DNA of 6,534 bases. Origin: Puniceicoccales bacterium (GTDB lineage: Bacteria; Verrucomicrobiota; Verrucomicrobiia; Opitutales; UBA953). The translations under genes and the position numbers were made by a program. The notes below the pieces were generated by a model, which searched no databases, was not told the origin of the DNA, and saw nothing but the letters and a program-made list of their open reading frames with translations. This document shows, piece after piece, positions 6,241-6,534 of this stretch. Location of the stretch: positions 1 through 6,534 of the forward strand of contig JAITIB010000085.1 of NCBI GenBank assembly GCA_031279675.1, read 5' to 3'. Position 1 is the stretch's first letter. The number at the start of each line of letters is the position of its first letter.

Positions 6241-6363
6241 CATTTTAAAAAATCTCCGCCCCTTTCGCACATAGAGGACAGGCGTAAAAAAGTTTCACGC
6301 CCCTTTCCCCCCCTGATGACAGGCTCAAAAGAATCCGCCGCCCCGTTCCTACACTAAAGACAG
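6241..6363. repeat. Three degenerate 41-bp units continuing the array without palindromes
   Basis: The 41-bp period continues in phase: GACAG occurs at 6277, 6318 and 6359, and a CC-TT block opens each core at 6261, 6302 and 6343. The linking segment at 6282-6301 matches the one at 5954-5973 in the palindromic part at about 15 of 20 positions, showing common origin. The palindrome itself is gone, replaced by pyrimidine-rich sequence such as CCTTTCCCCCC. Confidence 0.8.
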
Positions 6364-6534
6364 CCGCTCGGAAAAACGGGATCAAACTCCCACGCTGTTG
6401 GTGGCGCTCCCGAATCCTTTTTGCCTGCGTCATACCCCTTTTGCTCCGCGGTGTCGGTGTTTTTGACGCTTTGGGCATCCACGATCAGGAAGGTTGTTTT
6501 TGCGTTCCGTCCCAATTTGAGTCGCACCTGCCCA
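6354..6534 (-). pseudogene. IS5-type transposase remnant (partial)
   Basis: Read on the minus strand from the window edge, the translation includes VRLKLGRNAKTTFLIVDAQS followed by VKNTDTAEQKGYDAGKKDSG, a strong match to the catalytic core of IS5-family DDE transposases. The Asp of IVDAQSVK is the probable first catalytic residue. After GKK-SG, near base 6408, the resemblance stops where intact relatives continue into a basic G-KRH segment and 'DT-G'; the frame then reads unrelated residues and stops at 6354-6356. The second Asp and the Glu are therefore missing. The N-terminal part may lie beyond the window. No terminal inverted repeat was recognised on the truncated side. Confidence 0.8.

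Noticed and set aside
5976..6248. Small open frames across the palindromic array on both strands
   Set aside because: They are translations of the 41-bp repeat, whose length is not a multiple of three, so no stable peptide repeat exists.
6245..6478. Minus-strand open frame of 77 codons
   Set aside because: It lies in a different frame from the transposase remnant and crosses the degenerate repeats; no recognisable domain.

Overview
The window looks like GC-rich bacterial chromosome, most likely Verrucomicrobiota and perhaps the Opitutaceae. This is a judgement from protein style (an unusual TrpF, isolated pheT, glnB and clpP) and not from a search. It holds five intact housekeeping genes, one partial gene at each edge, and about 1 kb of repeat-rich non-coding DNA.

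Left part (1-1325, + strand): the last 60 codons of a protein with a flotillin/SPFH-like tail; trpF (phosphoribosylanthranilate isomerase) from a GTG start; then a PII nitrogen-signalling protein (glnB). A close match to a sigma-54 (-24/-12) promoter lies before glnB, so glnB is probably a separate, nitrogen-responsive unit. A hairpin terminator usable from both strands sits between glnB and the convergent pheT.

Middle (1422-5455): pheT (phenylalanine-tRNA ligase beta chain) is on the minus strand with no pheS beside it. It is divergent from clpP (Clp protease subunit), which is followed after 55 bp by cysE (serine O-acetyltransferase). The 133-bp pheT/clpP divergent region holds an inverted repeat with 8-bp arms that could be an operator. 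None of the five intact starts has a clear Shine-Dalgarno sequence.

Right part (5456-6534): no credible intact gene. A triple CGCAAAG motif is followed by a 42-bp minisatellite (about five and a half units) and then a strictly 41-bp periodic array. Nine units of that array carry the palindrome ACTTGCTCG-N3-CGAGCAAGT, separated by 20-bp A/T-rich segments that resemble one another. Three further units keep the period and the A/T-rich segment but have lost the palindrome. The window ends in a broken IS5-type transposase on the minus strand. The palindromic array is the most unusual item: it is CRISPR-like in spacing only, and fits better as a phased array of protein-binding sites or hairpins, or as a decaying repeat family beside a mobile-element scar.
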